From: Luscinia megarhynchos
Taxonomy: Eukaryota > Chordata > Aves > Passeriformes > Turdidae
Reading direction: 5' to 3'
DNA length: 64,000 nucleotides
Assembly: GCA_034336665.1 (NCBI GenBank)
Contig: JAPFBE010000002.1
Span: 4,448,146 to 4,512,145, forward strand
Shown: in pieces, positions 1 through 9,500 of the stretch
Numbering within the stretch: position 1 is the first letter of the stretch
How the letters are laid out: each line of letters starts with the position of its first letter
The notes under the pieces: generated by a model
Databases searched by the model: none
The model's input: the letters and a program-made list of their open reading frames with translations, nothing else
Told to the model about the DNA's origin: nothing
Position numbers and translations under genes: made by a program

Positions 1-117
1 TGTAAAAGCAACACCTTTCTCTTCTCTGGGAGGAGCTGGTTTCACAGCCCAGCCATCTGCACCTGACATGATGTAGATGGTCCCTGGAGGGAGGTTGTGG
101 AGCTAAATGGGGGTCAT

Positions 118-395
118 TATATTAGCTCAGGGAACAAACAACATGACCTGAGGAAATTACCTCAAATTGCACCACAGGAGGTTTAGACTGGATCTCTAGG
201 AAATATTTCTTCAACAAAAAGGGTATCAAGCTTGGGAACAGGCTGCCTATGGCATGTCTGAGTCACTACCCTCAGAAAGGTTTAAAAGTCACGTGCATGT
301 GGCATTTGAGGACCTGACTGATTGGTGGAGTAAGCAATGTTAAGTTTGCAGTTGCACTGTGTGATCTTCAGGGACTTTTTCAACCTCAATGACAC
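118..395 (+). mobile_element. CR1 LINE fragment (3' untranslated part)
   Basis: Degenerate match to the CR1 3' region, read from memory of the consensus: a drifted form of the GGAGGTTTAGRTTGGATATTAGG block near 178, then the heart of the element with 'ggaacaggctgcc' at about 237, then the 'gtgcatgtggcatttgaggac' block. It is truncated, shows many substitutions, and is non-coding. Its ends are approximate. Confidence 0.7.
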
Positions 396-437
396 AGAGA
401 CTTAAGTGTAGCTCAACCAGTGTGGAGTCAAAGCTTA

Positions 438-482
438 GACTCAATGATCCCTAAGGGTGCCTTCCAACATGGATACCTATGA
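438..482 (+). mobile_element. CR1 3'-end remnant
   Basis: A short stretch resembles the last 45 bases before the CR1 octamer tail ('gactcaatgatccct...cttccaac'). It may be the displaced end of the fragment at 118-395, separated by about 40 bases of unrelated sequence, or an independent copy. It is too short to tell. Confidence 0.45.
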
Positions 483-691
483 GACTGCCAATGGAGGCAG
501 CTGATAAAAAAGATAAAAGAGAGACCAAGGCAAGTTCTTTGGAGAAGATTCAATCAAAAGCAGCCTTAACCAGTACACCAGGGCCACTCTGAGTGGCTGA
601 GCTGGGGTTGGGACAAAGAGTGGAGTTGGCTGGGTTGTGATACGCTGTGGCACCTGTGATATCATGGGGGCCATGTCACAATGGGGGCAGC

Positions 692-741
692 TATAAAAGG
701 CCCCAGCAGGTAATGCTGGCCCTGCATTGCTTGGGCAAGTG
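692..741 (+). promoter_or_regulatory. TATA box and short 5' exon of the ITPRIPL1-like gene
   Basis: A TATA box (TATAAAAG, 692-699) precedes a GTGAGT splice donor whose GT is at 742-743. Transcription starting about 30 bases after the TATA box would give a 5' exon of only about 20 bases (roughly 721-741). The matching acceptor is a pyrimidine tract ending TTCTGCAG at 1024, which makes a 283-bp intron with a plausible CTGAC branch motif near 968. An ATG at 713 opens a 9-codon frame but probably lies upstream of the transcription start. The start site is inferred from TATA spacing only. Confidence 0.6.
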
Positions 742-1027
742 GTGAGTGCACATGTGGTGGGGGGGCCGCGCTGAGGACAAGGGCTGGAGCAGAAACACTG
801 CTCACAAGGCTGGGTTCTGCATGCAAGGACAGCCCCTTAAGGCAGAGCCTAGGCCAGGGCATGGTGCTGCTGCTGCTGGGGCAGTGGGAAAGACCTTTCT
901 GCCCTCCTGTCTTGGGCCCTGTCCTTCCTGCACCCAGATCCCTAGGATTCCCATCCCTGCTGCCCACACTGACAGCTGCCTCCCTCTTTGTCCCTCTCAA
1001 GGCCTTCTCTCCATCCTTCTGCAGACC

Positions 1028-2521
1028 ATGGATTTCTGGGTATTCTGGTTCTTGCTCTTGCAAAGCATAATCCAGTACCCGCAGCACGTGGACGATGGTT
1101 TGGATGAGGTGACGTATCTGCGAATGGAGGAACGTGCGAAGCTCCAGGAACAGAAGAAGATTCAGCTAGAGCGGGAGGTGGAGCAGCTTGTGCTGATGCA
1201 GAGTGGCACATCCTGGGGACACCTGCTCTGGCTTGCCTTGCAGCCCTGGCAGGTCTGGCCATTTGCTGGGCTCTTGGTTCTTCTCTTGGCTGTACGGTTT
1301 ATGTGGAGGAAAAGAAGCCGTGAGGCAGAAGGCAGTGACGAGGAGGAGAAGGAAAAGGAAGACGAGGAAGAGGAAGAGGAAGAGACATGGGCATATGATC
1401 TGAGATGGCTTCTAGATGAGCGCATACAGTGGCCTGTACAGGACCTGCAGACTGGTTGCAACAGGACAATGGCCCTGATAGACAACTTCACAAGTGTCAT
1501 TGGGCGTGCCTTGACTGGGACTTTTTACCCAGTGATGCAACAAGCCATTGGTTTTGGCAGTGCCTTTGAAGGTTGGACTTCTCGTGAGGAGGAAGTTGTG
1601 TACCGTGTGCTCATACCCCTGACTCCTCCCCTAGGCCACACCTTCCATGTGGAGCGTGATGCTGACCAGCAGAAGCCTGGCAGGAACTTCCGTGTCCGTG
1701 TGGAGCTGGAGTGCAGCTGCCCACGGCAGCATCAGGGTGCGAACCCACTGTGCTTCCTGCACCACGCTGATGTGGTTAGGAGGAGGACTCGGCAGCCCAA
1801 CCTCCTAGACAGCCTGTGCACCGGCTTCTACCTCGATGTGCAGAAAACTGTCCTCTGGTTCTGCGCACTGGTGAGAGCAAGCTGGCGGCGTTTGCCCCAG
1901 TCACGCAGTTGGCATTTAATGCTGCTCGGCTCCACACGCTCCTGCAACCTCAGGCTGAACAATGACCAAGAAAGTTTCCTGGTCAAGGTGCTGTTCGGGG
2001 TACGGCGACACGCCTCAGACATCTTTATCACCAGCCGGACTCGAGGGGCCCGGACGCCAAGCATAATGTGGCCTGAGACCTATGCCATGGCAGAGACAAA
2101 GTTCTTCAGGCACATGGCCAGGCGGGTCCCCCAGGACAGCTCACACCTCAGATGCCTGCAGCTCCTTGCCTGTGTTCTTGCGCGCAAGGACTTTTCCATC
2201 CATTCCGTCAAGACCATTATCATGCACCTGCTGAACACTGTACCGGTGTCACGGTGGCACAGGAGATATTTCCTGCTTCAGCTGTCGGATGCCCTGGAGC
2301 AGCTGCGCTTATCTCTGGAAGAGAAACACCTGGAGCATTTTATTTTGGGCAACCAGAGGCTTCCAGAGGAGATCAGGTTGCCCCAAGATGTACAAAGAGC
2401 TAAGCCACCCAACCTCTTCCATGGCCTGGTTCAGGATCCAGCCACCCACTCCCTGGCGATGCAAGCCTACCTCGATCTGCACCATCGCCTGGCAAGAGTG
2501 CTGGCCTATGGCCACTTCTAG
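1028..2521 (+). CDS. Inositol 1,4,5-trisphosphate receptor-interacting protein-like 1 (ITPRIPL1-like) paralogue
   Basis: Intact 497-residue type I membrane-protein-like sequence of the ITPRIP/ITPRIPL1 family (Mab-21-like fold). Visible parts in order: an aromatic, leucine-rich signal-like N-terminus (about 1-17), a charged coiled-coil stretch (about 26-57), a transmembrane segment (about 76-92) followed by a basic RKR stop-transfer, an acidic Glu run (103-119), then the Mab-21-like domain (about 165-435) with the family GSAFEGW motif at 177-183 and the IPLTPPLGHTF block at 196-206. Length is a little below human ITPRIPL1 (about 555). The start at 1028 has a strong Kozak context (ACCATGG) three bases after a splice acceptor; the open frame extends 94 codons further upstream to 746, but that part is intron. 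I see no clear acidic nucleotidyltransferase catalytic pair, so no enzymatic role is claimed. Mammalian family members act at membranes and have been linked to IP3-receptor modulation and immune-cell ligands; the role of this songbird paralogue is unknown. No frameshift or internal stop is present. Confidence 0.88.
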   Translation: MDFWVFWFLLLQSIIQYPQHVDDGLDEVTYLRMEERAKLQEQKKIQLEREVEQLVLMQSGTSWGHLLWLALQPWQVWPFAGLLVLLLAVRFMWRKRSREAEGSDEEEKEKEDEEEEEEETWAYDLRWLLDERIQWPVQDLQTGCNRTMALIDNFTSVIGRALTGTFYPVMQQAIGFGSAFEGWTSREEEVVYRVLIPLTPPLGHTFHVERDADQQKPGRNFRVRVELECSCPRQHQGANPLCFLHHADVVRRRTRQPNLLDSLCTGFYLDVQKTVLWFCALVRASWRRLPQSRSWHLMLLGSTRSCNLRLNNDQESFLVKVLFGVRRHASDIFITSRTRGARTPSIMWPETYAMAETKFFRHMARRVPQDSSHLRCLQLLACVLARKDFSIHSVKTIIMHLLNTVPVSRWHRRYFLLQLSDALEQLRLSLEEKHLEHFILGNQRLPEEIRLPQDVQRAKPPNLFHGLVQDPATHSLAMQAYLDLHHRLARVLAYGHF

Positions 2522-2527
2522 TGGGGC

Positions 2528-2985
2528 TCATAGAATCACAGAATCAGAGAATCACAGAATCACTAGGTTGGAAGAGACCTAGATTTAAGGCCACTGAATC
2601 CAACCCATGCTCTAACACCACCTCAACTAAACCATGACACTGAGGGCCATATCTAATCTTTTTTTAAACACATCCAGGGATGGTGTCTCCACAACCTCCC
2701 CCAGGCAGGTAATTCCAGTATTTTATAACTCCTTCAGTAAAAAACTTTTTCCTAATATCCAACCTAAATTTCCCTTGGCACAGCTTAAGACTGTCCACTC
2801 ATTCTGTCAGTTATTGCCTGGAAAAAGAGATCAACTCCCACCTGACTACAACCACCTTTCAGGCAGTTGTAGAGAGTGATAAGGTCACCTCTGAGTCTCC
2901 TTTTCTCCAGGCTAAACAACTCCAACTGTCTCAGCTGTTCCTCATAGGGCTTGTGTTCCAAGTCCTTCCTCTGGACATACCTGCT
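2528..2985 (-). mobile_element. CR1 LINE fragment, minus strand, with ORF2 tail
   Basis: The + strand begins with several copies of the complemented CR1 octamer tail (tcatagaatcacagaatcagag...) and runs backward through the CR1 3' UTR. On the minus strand the upstream part encodes a degenerate ORF2 C-terminal end ([20 protein letters not shown] motif, about 2,850-2,940). It starts 6 bases after the stop codon of the ITPRIPL1-like gene, so it forms the beginning of that gene's 3' UTR. Its left end is sharp and its right end approximate. Confidence 0.92.
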
Positions 2986-3097
2986 TGCGGGGCTTGCAGC
3001 TGGTGGTACAGTGTCACTATCTGTTGGGACACATATTAATGCTCCATAGTTAGAGTATGTAGGACTGGCAAGCACGAAACTGCTTTGCTGTGGTTTC

Positions 3098-3103
3098 AAT
3101 AAA
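3098..3103 (+). terminator. Candidate poly(A) signal of the ITPRIPL1-like gene
   Basis: AATAAA lies in 'tttcaataaaatgc', 577 bases past the stop codon and just beyond the CR1 insertion. It is the first canonical signal I see downstream on this strand, which suggests that the CR1 landed inside an older 3' UTR. No transcript evidence is available. Confidence 0.45.
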
Positions 3104-3129
3104 ATGCAATCTTGCAGAATCTGGAGCAT

Positions 3130-3232
3130 GGAAGACTTTCTTGATCTCAGCCTGACCTACTGTACTGGTAAATGTCACATGCTGGGAATCTGGGCTCGTG
3201 AAGAGTCTCCTTGAACTCAGCCAAACTTACAG
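3130..3232 (+). repeat. Imperfect local duplication
   Basis: A stretch of about 34 bases beginning GAAGACTTTCTTGATCTCAGCC recurs, with about a quarter of positions changed, at about 3,199 (GAAGAGTCTCCTTGAACTCAGCC). The two copies are about 69 bases apart, between the two CR1 elements. Origin is unclear; it may be part of the gene's original 3' flank or an old unrecognised repeat. Confidence 0.4.
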
Positions 3233-3288
3233 TGCTGAATTGATTCTCATTAGAAATTAAGCCCAGGTGCCTCTGGCCCCTCTGATCC

Positions 3289-3700
3289 CAGAATCACAGA
3301 ATGGCTTGGCTTGGAAGGGTGCTTTAGAAACTGTCTTGTTGCAACCCTGCTGCCAAGGGCAGGGGGGCAGGGACACCTTCCACCACGCCAGGTTGCTCCA
3401 AGCCCCATCCAATCTGGCCCAGAACACTGCCAGGGATGGGGCAGCCACACCTCCTGTGGGCACTGTGGCCCAGGGCCTCACCAGCCTCAGAGGCCAGAAT
3501 TTCTTCCACATCTCCAGCCTAAGCCCGCCCTCTGCCAGTGGGAAGCCACTGCCCTTGGGGCTGTCCCTCTGCAGGTCTCCGGTGGGCCTCTGCAAGGACT
3601 GAAAGGCTGCAGCAAGGTGCCCCAGGAGAAGCCCTTGGAGAACACTGGGGGCCTGGAGTGCCACCATCGTGGCAGCAAGCGGGGCCTGGCATGGCCGTCG
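3289..3700 (-). mobile_element. CR1 LINE fragment, minus strand, GC-rich subfamily
   Basis: The + strand begins 'cagaatcacagaatggcttggcttggaagg', the complemented CR1 3' end. It continues through the CR1 3' UTR and into the 'ttggagaacactgggggcctgg' type region. It is GC-rich and little diverged near its 3' end. The long minus-strand open frame across 3,257-3,952 comes from this element and is not a host gene. The distal boundary is uncertain. Confidence 0.85.
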
Positions 3701-3861
3701 GGGCAGGAGGGTGCTGAGGCCCAGCCAGTGGGCTCCCACAGCTCTGCATCCCTCACGGCTGAGGCAGCTTCCCAGGCACAGCTGGCTGGGGACATGCTGC
3801 CAGCCCGGTGCCACCCTCAGGGGCATTCCTGTTCTGGGGCCAGAGTCACTTGTGGCTGTGA

Positions 3862-5607
3862 GATGAGTCATGCAGGGCCAGCGTGACTTGGGTCCCCAAG
3901 GCGGTGACAAATATGCAGGGAAAAATGCCAGCCCTAGAAGAAGCAACAGCAAATAGCCCCCAGCATGGCCATAGTAATACTGGTATCTTACATCGGCTGT
4001 CTCTTTCCATGTGGAAATAGCAGAGGAAGTATCTATAAATAATAAGTACCTTTCAGTACCAATAAAGCTTCACCAATATTGGATGGGTATTGCACAGCTT
4101 TCATCATTGCAAAATTACCAGGAAAAAGGGACAGGACAGGTAGGTAGGCCAACAGAGGCATAGCTGGGAACTGAAGACAAAAATCCTTCTTCAGGTCCGA
4201 AATGTATGAAATAGATTTTTTAGAGAGTAGATATGTAGGAGTTAGACAACCCTGAAAGTAAAGGCACCTGATTTCCACAAAGAAGGGGCAGTAGCAGAAA
4301 GGAGGGATGAGAGGAAGAATAAAAAATCCTGCAGCTTTGCATACAAAACAGTCTTTTAACAGGGCTTCTTAGGACTGTAAGAAGATGCTGGGCCATTCAC
4401 CCCTTTTTTGTTCTCTATTTCTCATTGTCTCTTTTTTGGTCATATCTGCATGTCCTTTTGTTCTGCTGATTGTCTTTCCATACCATGTTTCTCCCTACTC
4501 TCACCTTCCACAATTCCAGCAGTGTTACAAGTCCTAACAAGCAGATATATTAATTAATTCAGCTACAATGTAGAAACCTCTCACTTTTCAATTTTTTTGT
4601 CAGGAACCATTAAGCAATGTAATGATGCAATCAGTTCCTGATGGTAGAAGTTGACGGGAAACTGCTAGAAGCCTGCCACCAGAAGAAACATTCTTATTTT
4701 GGAGAATGAAATAGCAGATAGTATTCCACTAAGTTACAACAATAAGGCAAAAGTAAATAAGTAAGGCAAAAGGCGTAAATAAGAAGCTGGAAGCTACTTG
4801 TATAACAGAACAAACTAGCTCAGCAACACTGAGAATAATTCAACTCAGCCAGGAAGCACATACAATAAATATCAAAGCAGGCAGGATGCACTAAGGAACA
4901 GCAGCAGAACACACTCTGACATTATTGGTACACTCATCATTTAATTTCAGATGAATCAAAGCTGTGAGCCAAGGCTTGGGATCATGTAATCCAGCACTGC
5001 TAACACACACACTTTACAAACACCACAGCCTAAGTGCTGAGCTCAGGGACAGTGCTGGACAGCTCTCTTAAATAAACTCCAACAGGAACACCAGCTTACG
5101 CAGAACAATGGAGAGGGATAAATCTGGAATGAAGAAGATGAGCTAAAGACAGCAGTGATTAAATTAAATATTAATATCACCGTGTGGAATCAGATGGCCA
5201 AATTAGATCCAGAATTTTCTTTAGGGATTGCTGGACAGACACTGTTGTTTTTTTCAGTTTTATTTGACTGTGCAAGAGTGGTTTTATGGTGTCCCTTGTC
5301 CTGGAAAAATAATAATAAAGCACCACATAAAGAGAGTGGATGCCAGGCAGCAGGTTCAGGTGCGGTCTGGATGACCAGCACGGAGCTGAGGGGATGTGGG
5401 TTGTGGGGAATGAAGCCTGTGCATCAATGCTGGCTGGGGACTGCACCTGTCTTTTCACAGGCTTCCCACAATGGGTGCCAGACCTTTGGCACCTCCGAGG
5501 AGGCAGAGACTGAGGAAAACCTCAACCCTGCCATTGAGAAGAGGGACCCTCAGAAATGCTGCTTGAGACACAGCCAGCCCCAGCATTGCCATGACATGAT
5601 ACTGCAA
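3862..5607. other. Intergenic spacer without recognised features
   Basis: AT-rich unique-looking sequence between the ITPRIPL1-like locus and the CR1 that abuts the CpG island. I see no convincing exon, RNA gene or known repeat on either strand. The biggest open frame (5,155-5,700, +) has no recognisable domain and runs into the CR1. Human COA1 has BLVRA as its head-side neighbour; no BLVRA exon is visible here. Confidence 0.5.
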
Positions 5608-6079
5608 TGTAAGAAAAATATTAAGCTATTAAAGAGTGTCCAAATGAGTGCAACCAAGATGGTGAAGGGGCAACCAAGATGGCGAAGGGCCATGAGGTGA
5701 AGCCATACAGGGAGTGGCTGAGGTCACTTGGTCTTTCCAACCTGGAGGAGACTGAGGAGAGAACTCATCAGAGTCTACAATTTCCTCATGAAGGGAAGAG
5801 GAGGGACAGGCACTGATCTCTTTTCTCTGGTGACACAACCCGAGGGACTGGCCTGGAGTTGTATCAGGGGAGGTTTAGCTTGGATATTAGGATAAAATTC
5901 TTCGCCCAGAGGTGGCTGGGCACTGGAACAGGCTCCTCAGAGAAGTGGTCGCAGCACCAAGCCTGACAGAGTTCAAGAAGCGTCTGGACAACGCTCTCAG
6001 GGGCATGGACTCTTGGGGTTGCCCTGTGCAGAGCCAGGAGTCGGACTCCATGATCCCTGCGGGTCCCTTCCGAGTCAGG
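5608..6079 (+). mobile_element. CR1 LINE fragment abutting the CpG-island promoter
   Basis: From 'agaaaaatattaagctatt' it follows the CR1 ORF2 end and 3' UTR: 'caaccaagatggtgaaggg', then 'tggatattaggataaaattcttc', then 'actggaacaggctcctcag', then 'atgatccctgcgggtcccttcc'. It ends without the octamer tail and passes straight into CpG-rich promoter sequence. It carries an internal 20-bp tandem duplication at 5,650-5,689. Confidence 0.88.
5650..5689 (+). repeat. 20-bp tandem duplication inside CR1
   Basis: Two adjacent 20-base units, GCAACCAAGATGGTGAAGGG and GCAACCAAGATGGCGAAGGG, differ at one base. CR1 copies normally carry this block once. Confidence 0.85.
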
Positions 6080-6560
6080 AGGCGCTGTAACACGCTCCGC
6101 TCCGCCGTTCGCAGCGCCTCCCGCCATCGCCCCCTGCCGCGCCCCGCCGGCACCGCAGCAATGGCGGCGCCCCAGGGCGCCCGCGTGAGCCCGACGCCGA
6201 CCGCGGCTGCCGTGAGTGGGGACGGGCGGGGAGCCCGGGGCGCGGCCAGGGCAGGGCGGGCCCTGCCGCCACCGCCGCCACCGCCGCCAGCGCCGTAGCC
6301 GAGCCAGCCCCGCCGATCCGCCCGGCGGGCTGCCCGGCGCAAAATGGCCGCGGGGGCGGCCGGGGCCCCGCGGGCGGGGAGAGGCGCGGGACGGGGTTTG
6401 CACCGGGGGAGGCCCGTCGGGGCCCCGGCACAGCAGCTCCGCAGCGACCGCGGGGAGGCGGGGGTCAAAGCAGGGGCACTGGGCGGTGGTGTCACGGCGA
6501 GTGGCGTCATGCTCAGTGACCCCGAGACCCTGAACACATTTCTCCTCCGGCCCTGTTAAT
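6080..6560 (+). promoter_or_regulatory. COA1: CpG island, putative COA1 promoter
   Basis: Dense CpG and G+C content in sharp contrast to the AT-rich surroundings, with GC boxes (GGGCGG), a GCC-triplet stretch (about 6,264-6,295) and two YY1-like ATGGC(G/C)GC motifs (about 6,160 and 6,345). No TATA box is visible, as is usual for housekeeping island promoters. It is the only large island upstream of the + strand COA1 exons. Assignment to COA1 rests on orientation, a GTGAGT donor and phase compatibility, so it is inferred; a divergent minus-strand gene could also use it. Confidence 0.7.
6161..6211 (+). CDS. COA1: Putative COA1 first exon with an in-frame upstream start
   Basis: An ATG at 6,161 (context GCAGCAATGG) opens 17 codons rich in Ala, Pro and Thr. 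They end in phase 0 at a consensus GTGAGT donor whose GT is at 6,212-6,213. Joined to the acceptor at 50,957, the frame continues through three codons into the COA1 start at 50,967, so a longer N-terminus is possible. An alternative donor (GTGAGC) at 6,185 also keeps frame. If translation starts at 50,967 this is simply 5' UTR. Human COA1 carries about 12 residues before the equivalent Met, so some extension is not unusual. Confidence 0.4.
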
Positions 6561-9500
6561 GGTATTTGCGCTTAAGATACCTCTCGGCCGCCTTCAGAAG
6601 GGGAGTGCGAGGCAAATGTATCTGGCAAGCTACAAAGAAAGCCTGGTACACAGGGAGTAATCAGAACTGCAGCAGACAACATCTCTTGTTGCTTAAAACA
6701 GGCCCAGGGTGCCCTGCACTGTGGGGAATTCGGTGGCAGGAGCACAGCCAGAGGAAATGTGAAGAGGTAGGGCGAACATAAAGCAAGTTGGTTGCATGAC
6801 TCATCCACGTGGTAAGGAATCTACAGTCAGATTTACTTTGTTATTCAGGTGCAGCTGGTGAAGCAGTCTGGTTTTCTTGTGCAGGTTAAATGTTCAAACG
6901 CTGCAAAGAAAGGGATTGCTATGTTTCTTTCTGTAAAAAAATTGGAACTTTTCTATTTAAGTCTGCTCTGATCACTTAAGCAAACAAGATTTTCCTTGTC
7001 CCTTCTTATTGGTGAGGCTGGTTGCTCCTGCTTTCCGGCCTAGTTTGTTCCTTTCTGCTCATTCACATGAAACTCTTTAAGTGCAAGAAGAGAGCATGTA
7101 ACTTGAAGTATAAGAGTGGCCTGGGTTGCTTCTTTTAGAGCCAGTTTTTGATGGATTGAAGTGTTGAAACAAATTTCAAAAATCCCAGGTACAGCCTCGA
7201 AGGCTGGAGTAATAGCAGGCTGCCACAGCAAGGTGGCCCTGTTCCACCGCCCAGCTGAACATCGTGCTATATACCTCTTGCATCAGGCTTAGGGATCAGC
7301 TGGCTTTTTCAAAGTTGGTTTTTCCAGTGCATCCAGGCTTTCTGGACGTGGCATGCACTGTAGCTGCACAGCCCAGCAGTAGGATGGTAAAAGTGGCATG
7401 AGCACCCCTGTTCCAGCAGCAGCTCCTCAGAGTTGCACGTAAATCTAGTGTTAAACTGCAACTGCTCTTTGTTTTGAGTCTAAACTTTGACTCAAATTTG
7501 AAAACCAGTGTTTCATATCATGCAGTAGCCCGTGTCAAGGCTTCTCAGACTTGACTGGGGTGTGGTAAAGATGCATGCATGTTGACTGATAACAAGACAC
7601 TGCCTTTCTGCCTAGAGATCCTCTTGCTATTTAAGACTTGGCAAAAATTGCTGCCCTCACTGTCTCAGTTATTTAAGTGCTGAAATACCCCAGATCAGCC
7701 AAATTCCATTAAACACAAACTGGAAAGGAAAGTTATCTTAAACAAGCAATGTACCAATTGCAAAGTTGTTTTATTTATTCCCCAAGGAAGAAAGGATTCT
7801 CACCAAGAGGGGGGTGAAGACATTAGCCAAACATAATGTGTCATATTTTTGTTAGATGGGCTTTAACTTAGACTACTGTAAATTGAATGAAAAAACATGG
7901 AGAAGGAAGATAAGGAGCTTTTGGGATTAAAAATAAAAATAAACCCCAAAGCCTTCATTACCAACTTACAGCTTTTTCTAAGTAGTACTTTGCTGTTGCA
8001 GTTCTGAAATTAATGAAGTTTGCATGGATTATTGCTGAGTATGTTTCACTTCAAAGCTGGTTATTCCCCAGAAGTCAGAGGCTTTGTATGTCTGTTAATA
8101 CAGCACTTTCCAGGCCACTTTTCAAATACAGACTTCTGGTTTTTGACTCAATGCCAGAGGAGCAAACTAACATCTTTATCTTTGCAGCTGTGACCTCAAC
8201 ATAAAATCAAGCAGGAAGAAGAGCTGATGCTGCGGGTTGTTTTCACTACACTTAAGGCACCTTGAGAGTTGGACCTCACACAAAGAGACAGCCCACTCAC
8301 ACCCTCCCTAAGCAAGGTGGCTGTTAGGGCATTTGGCCTTTCTTTTATACCTGCTCCAGTTTAGCCAGCACAGGTGAATGTGTCTTGTCTGTTAAGCAGC
8401 CCAGCTCCCTCTGTGAGCATTGCTGTCACACAGCAGCTTCCCCCATTTGCCTGTGCTGCCTTACCCTGGCTGCAGCGCAGCCCTGGGAGCAGCTCCGAGC
8501 ATGGTTCGGTGGCAGTCCAGCTTGAGGTCGCTCTGGGAGCTAGGAGGAGGCTGTAGGCATAGAAAGGTGGCTTCATCAGCTATAGACAGCTACTGTGTGT
8601 AGAGCTCTCTGCTTGTCCAGCTCCCAGCTGTACAAGTGCTGCTAAAACAGAAGTCGACAAGTGATGTGTGTGAATACTTAACCTGAAATGCTTGCATATT
8701 CAAGCAAGTGGGAGGGGAGAGGGGGAATAAAAACACTTAGCTGGATTTTTCTATTTCTCTGTACTGCTGTTAGTGATTCAGTGTAGAATTTTGAGCTGTG
8801 ATTTTGCATAACTGAGGAGGTTGCAGAAAAAGGCTATATTATGTCTGAGTTTCTGGGAGGAGCAGTTATATGATCATCAGGCTAGTGTGGGAGCTAACCT
8901 CTTGAAGATGCAGTTTTACTTTTTTCTAGTCAGTATATTGTAAGGAATAGAAAGTTTTGAGAGTATACTTCTGAAAAGCTACCTGATATACAAGAATATT
9001 GGAATATGTTAGTAAAATTTCAAGTTATCAGTTCAGCATTACTTCTTTTTTCCTTGTTGTGAGCAAATTGAAAAAGCATCTCCAGGTACTTCATTCTGAC
9101 ATTTGTCTTTTAGCATGTTTCAGGGATCCTTTCTGGTATTAGAATGCTGTAAGTGACAGAATCCTTTCATCTGCTGTGGTGCAGTGGTGCTTTTTTAACA
9201 GTTGCACAGCAGTAATAGCAGTTGAATTTTACCACCCCAACCCCCTATCCCCAGGGCAGAGTAATTTGCTTTTCTTAGTGTTTAAGTGTTTTCACTAAGT
9301 GTTTGCATAGCATACCACCAGCTAAAATACATAGTCCCTATTTCCAGAGCTCTCTGAGAGTATTCTGCATATCTTTGGTACACAGCAGATCATAGGGGCT
9401 TTGCCCTGCCTTTCTTACCCCTCCCTACACCAAATAAAAAGTCAATCCTGCTATTAATTTGATCACTACATTAAACAGAGTAAGCCAAATTATCCATTAA

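Noticed and set aside
713..745. Nine-codon upstream ORF whose stop would be made by splicing two bases before the main start
   Set aside because: The ATG at 713 lies only about 20 bases after the TATA box, so it is probably upstream of the transcription start.
746..1027. Upstream extension of the ITPRIPL1-like open frame by 94 codons
   Set aside because: It begins after a GTGAGT donor and ends at a pyrimidine-rich CAG acceptor; the residues do not resemble the family, and the ATG at 1,028 has a strong context followed by a signal-like sequence.
3257..3952. 231-codon minus-strand open frame
   Set aside because: It lies over the GC-rich CR1 fragment and its flank and shows only CR1 3' UTR-derived sequence; low stop-codon density explains it.
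5864..6537. Long overlapping minus-strand frames of 179 and 216 codons across the CpG island
   Set aside because: G+C-rich islands have few stop codons; the predicted proteins are Ala/Arg/Pro/Gly low-complexity and include CR1 sequence.
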